From positions 310,001 to 374,000 of the forward strand of contig NC_020541.1 in the NCBI RefSeq assembly GCF_000230695.2: 64,000 bases of DNA, in the 5' to 3' direction. The stretch comes from Rhodanobacter denitrificans. Lineage in GTDB: Bacteria > Pseudomonadota > Gammaproteobacteria > Xanthomonadales > Rhodanobacteraceae. Both the position numbers and the translations under genes were made by a program. Within the stretch, counting starts at the first letter, position 1. Every line of letters starts with the position of its first letter. Of this stretch, positions 62,552 through 64,000 are shown piece after piece. The notes below the pieces were generated by a model. The model worked only from the letters and a program-made list of their open reading frames with translations, did no database searches and had not been told where the DNA came from.

Positions 62552-62770
62552 TCAGCGCTTCTGCAGGAAGCCGCCGACCGCCAGCAGCGCGCCGACCACG
62601 ATGCCGGCGATGCCGATCCATTGCGGTACGCCCTTCTCGTGGGTGGCGGTGATCCTGGCCGAGCCGACCTGCAGCAGGGTGTCGGTATCCTGGTAGGAGG
62701 CATGGCCCGCCACCACCCAGATGCCGGCGGCGACGAGGATGATGCCAACAATGATCAGGCCTGCGCGCAT
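62552..62770 (-). CDS. Small two-TM membrane protein (DUF3185-like)
   Basis: The 72-residue protein has helices at residues ~3-23 (GLIIVGIILVAAGIWVVAG) and ~50-69 (IGIAGIVVGALLAVGGFL). They are separated by DTDTLLQVGSARITATHEKGVPQW. This resembles DUF3185-type small membrane proteins, of unknown function. ATG 62770 follows a recognisable AAGGGGA-type ribosome-binding site. Confidence 0.65.
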   Translation of the reverse strand: MRAGLIIVGIILVAAGIWVVAGHASYQDTDTLLQVGSARITATHEKGVPQWIGIAGIVVGALLAVGGFLQKR

Positions 62771-62850
62771 GGTGTTCCCCTTGGTGGATGTGGGGCGAGT
62801 ATGCCCGGTGCCGCCGTGCATGGGATGTACAAGCCGCACGGATCGCGGGC

Positions 62851-62990
62851 AAAAAAAGCCCCGGAGGCTAGGGGGAGCCTCCGGGGCGGGGCAGGCGCGA
62901 AGACCCAGGGGAGAGGTTCGCGCCTGTGGCGGCCCAGGGAGGTGGACTCGCCGCGGATGCCGTTGCGTGCATCCGTGGAGTTAGTGCGTG
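62851..62990 (-). ncRNA. Candidate small RNA downstream of polA (sX13-like architecture)
   Basis: Read on the minus strand, this region forms four consecutive hairpins: GGATGC / GCATCC (62955-62974), a 5-bp GCGGC / GCCGC stem (62929-62954), a perfect 10-bp stem (62892-62901 with 62917-62926), and a 12-bp terminator stem (62858-62887) with seven U. The loops of the last three are C-rich: CACCTCCCTGG, CCTCTCCCC and CCCCCT. Multiple C-rich loops are the hallmark of Xanthomonas sX13. Spot 42 in Enterobacteria and ErsA in Pseudomonas likewise lie downstream of polA. The 5' end is not defined; I place it near 62990. Confidence 0.6.
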
Positions 62991-63024
62991 ATTTGCCGAG
63001 AAAGTTGCAGGGTTTCCGAAGAAA

Positions 63025-63049
63025 TTCATGAGCGGTTCATGCTCATGAA
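63025..63049. promoter_or_regulatory. Inverted repeat upstream of the small-RNA candidate
   Basis: TTCATGAGC (63025-63033) and GCTCATGAA (63041-63049) form a perfect 9-bp inverted repeat with a 7-bp spacer. It lies between polA and the predicted RNA, about 45 bp upstream of its likely start. It could be an operator, or a hairpin in the polA 3' region. Confidence 0.5.
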
Positions 63050-63102
63050 ACCTTAACGGCCAAGTCGTTGTTGCGTATGAAGGCGACCGTCGGCCGACGA
63101 TC

Positions 63103-64000
63103 TCAATGCGCCTCGTCCCAGTTCGCACCCACGCCCACGTCGACCAGCAGCGGCACCGCCAGTTCCGCCGCGCCGGACATTCGCGCGACCACCGCCGTGC
63201 GCACCGTGTCGACCGCGTCGGCGCGCACCTCGAACACCAGTTCGTCGTGCACCTGCATCAGCATGTGGGCATCGTCGCGGTCTTTCAGCCACGCCGCCAC
63301 GGCGATCATCGCGCGCTTGATGATGTCGGCGGCGCTGCCCTGCATCGGCGCGTTCACCGCGGCGCGTTCGGCGCCCTGGCGCAGTGCCTGGTTGCGCGCG
63401 TTGAGGTTCTCCAGGTACAGCCGGCGGCCGAAGATGGTCTCCACGTAGCCGTCGTGGTGGGCGCGTTCACGGGTCGCTTCCATGAACGCGTGCACGCCGG
63501 GGTAACGGGCGAAGTAGCGCGCCATGTAGTCGCCGGCCTCGGCGCGGTCCACGCCGAGCTGGCGCGCCAGGCCGAATGCGCTCATGCCGTACATCAGGCC
63601 GAAGTTGATCGCCTTGGCGGCGCGGCGCTGGTTGGCGCTGACCTCTTCCGGTTTCAGGCCGAACACCTCGGCGGCGGTGGCGCGGTGCACGTCGCCGCCC
63701 TCGCGGAAGGCCTTGAGCAGGCCCTCGTCGCCGGACAGGTGGGCCATGATGCGCAGCTCGATCTGTGAGTAATCCGCCGCCATCACCCACCATCCCGGCG
63801 GCGCGATGAAGGCCTGGCGGATGCGCCGACCTTCCTCGGTGCGCACCGGGATGTTCTGCAGGTTCGGATCGGACGAAGAAATCCGCCCGGTGGCCACCGA
63901 ACCCTGGTGGTAGCTGGTGTGCACGCGGCCGGTGCGCGGGTTGACGATGGCGGAGAGCTTGTCGGTGTACGTGCTGCGCAGCTTGGCCAGGCCGCGGTAG
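63103..64000 (-). CDS. polA: DNA polymerase I, C-terminal part (5' end beyond window)
   Basis: About 298 C-terminal residues are present, covering the palm and fingers of the polymerase domain. Motif A is [20 protein letters not shown]; the O-helix is [21 protein letters not shown]; motif C is [12 protein letters not shown] with the catalytic His-Asp-Glu. [18 protein letters not shown] is also typical. The frame continues past 64000, where the exonuclease domains should lie. The gene ends before the small-RNA candidate. Confidence 0.97.
   Translation of the reverse strand, partial: YRGLAKLRSTYTDKLSAIVNPRTGRVHTSYHQGSVATGRISSSDPNLQNIPVRTEEGRRIRQAFIAPPGWWVMAADYSQIELRIMAHLSGDEGLLKAFREGGDVHRATAAEVFGLKPEEVSANQRRAAKAINFGLMYGMSAFGLARQLGVDRAEAGDYMARYFARYPGVHAFMEATRERAHHDGYVETIFGRRLYLENLNARNQALRQGAERAAVNAPMQGSAADIIKRAMIAVAAWLKDRDDAHMLMQVHDELVFEVRADAVDTVRTAVVARMSGAAELAVPLLVDVGVGANWDEAH

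Overview
The window is one contiguous piece of a high-GC gammaproteobacterial chromosome. Gene content and order (YcgL, an SURF1/CtaA/CtaB aa3 oxidase locus, rpsU-yqeY divergent from tsaD, hemD-hemX-hemY, uvrD beside polA, archaic chaperone-usher pili with spore-coat-U pilins) point to the Xanthomonadales, most likely Rhodanobacteraceae (Rhodanobacter/Dyella-like). This is inferred from remembered families; no search was run. Gene density is high. I see no CRISPR array, rRNA, tRNA, prophage or insertion-sequence transposase.

Layout. 1-3.8 kb: a very large membrane-anchored ankyrin-repeat protein (cut by the left edge) behind ycgL. 4.0-10.4 kb: a FadL-type porin, a coniferyl-aldehyde-type dehydrogenase and bifunctional PutA. 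10.6-18.8 kb: an aa3-type cytochrome c oxidase locus (DUF2244, coxB, coxA, a one-TM peptide, coxC, SURF1, a CX3C thioredoxin-like protein, ctaA, ctaB), without Cox11 and without a canonical SCO1. 18.85-22.2 kb: an Mg2+-type P-ATPase (mgtA) behind a long, highly structured leader and an 80-codon ORF. 22.2-32.6 kb: housekeeping genes (outer-membrane protein, YfeH-type symporter, DedA, dnaG, yqeY, rpsU, tsaD, rluF, YadGH ABC exporter, ferredoxin-NADP reductase). 32.9-38.1 kb: an archaic chaperone-usher pilus locus. 38.4-43.3 kb: an apparently self-regulated operon joining membrane proteins, a small XRE regulator, a secreted alpha/beta-hydrolase peptidase and a NatAB ABC exporter. 43.4-60.3 kb: folE, rmuC, a flavoprotein reductase, a probably acquired hydrolase, an RlmI-like methyltransferase, a ygiBC pair, srkA, thioesterases, a CDP-glucoseen-reductase-like flavoprotein, hemD-hemX-hemY and another hydrolase. 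60.3-64 kb: uvrD, a small membrane protein, a small-RNA candidate and the 3' part of polA.

The strongest non-coding signal is the mgtA leader. It has a sigma70-like promoter (TTGACA, 17-bp spacer, AACAAT), then a 108-nt element closed by a perfect 9-bp helix with further stacked helices inside, then a hairpin that buries the Shine-Dalgarno of the leader ORF. This is the layout of a translational riboswitch, and I could not place it in a class I know. Two others deserve attention: a terminator-ended RNA downstream of polA whose hairpins carry C-rich loops, as in Xanthomonas sX13, and paired 19-bp operators on the promoter of the XRE/NatAB operon. Several intergenic gaps hold palindromic repeats of at least three families.
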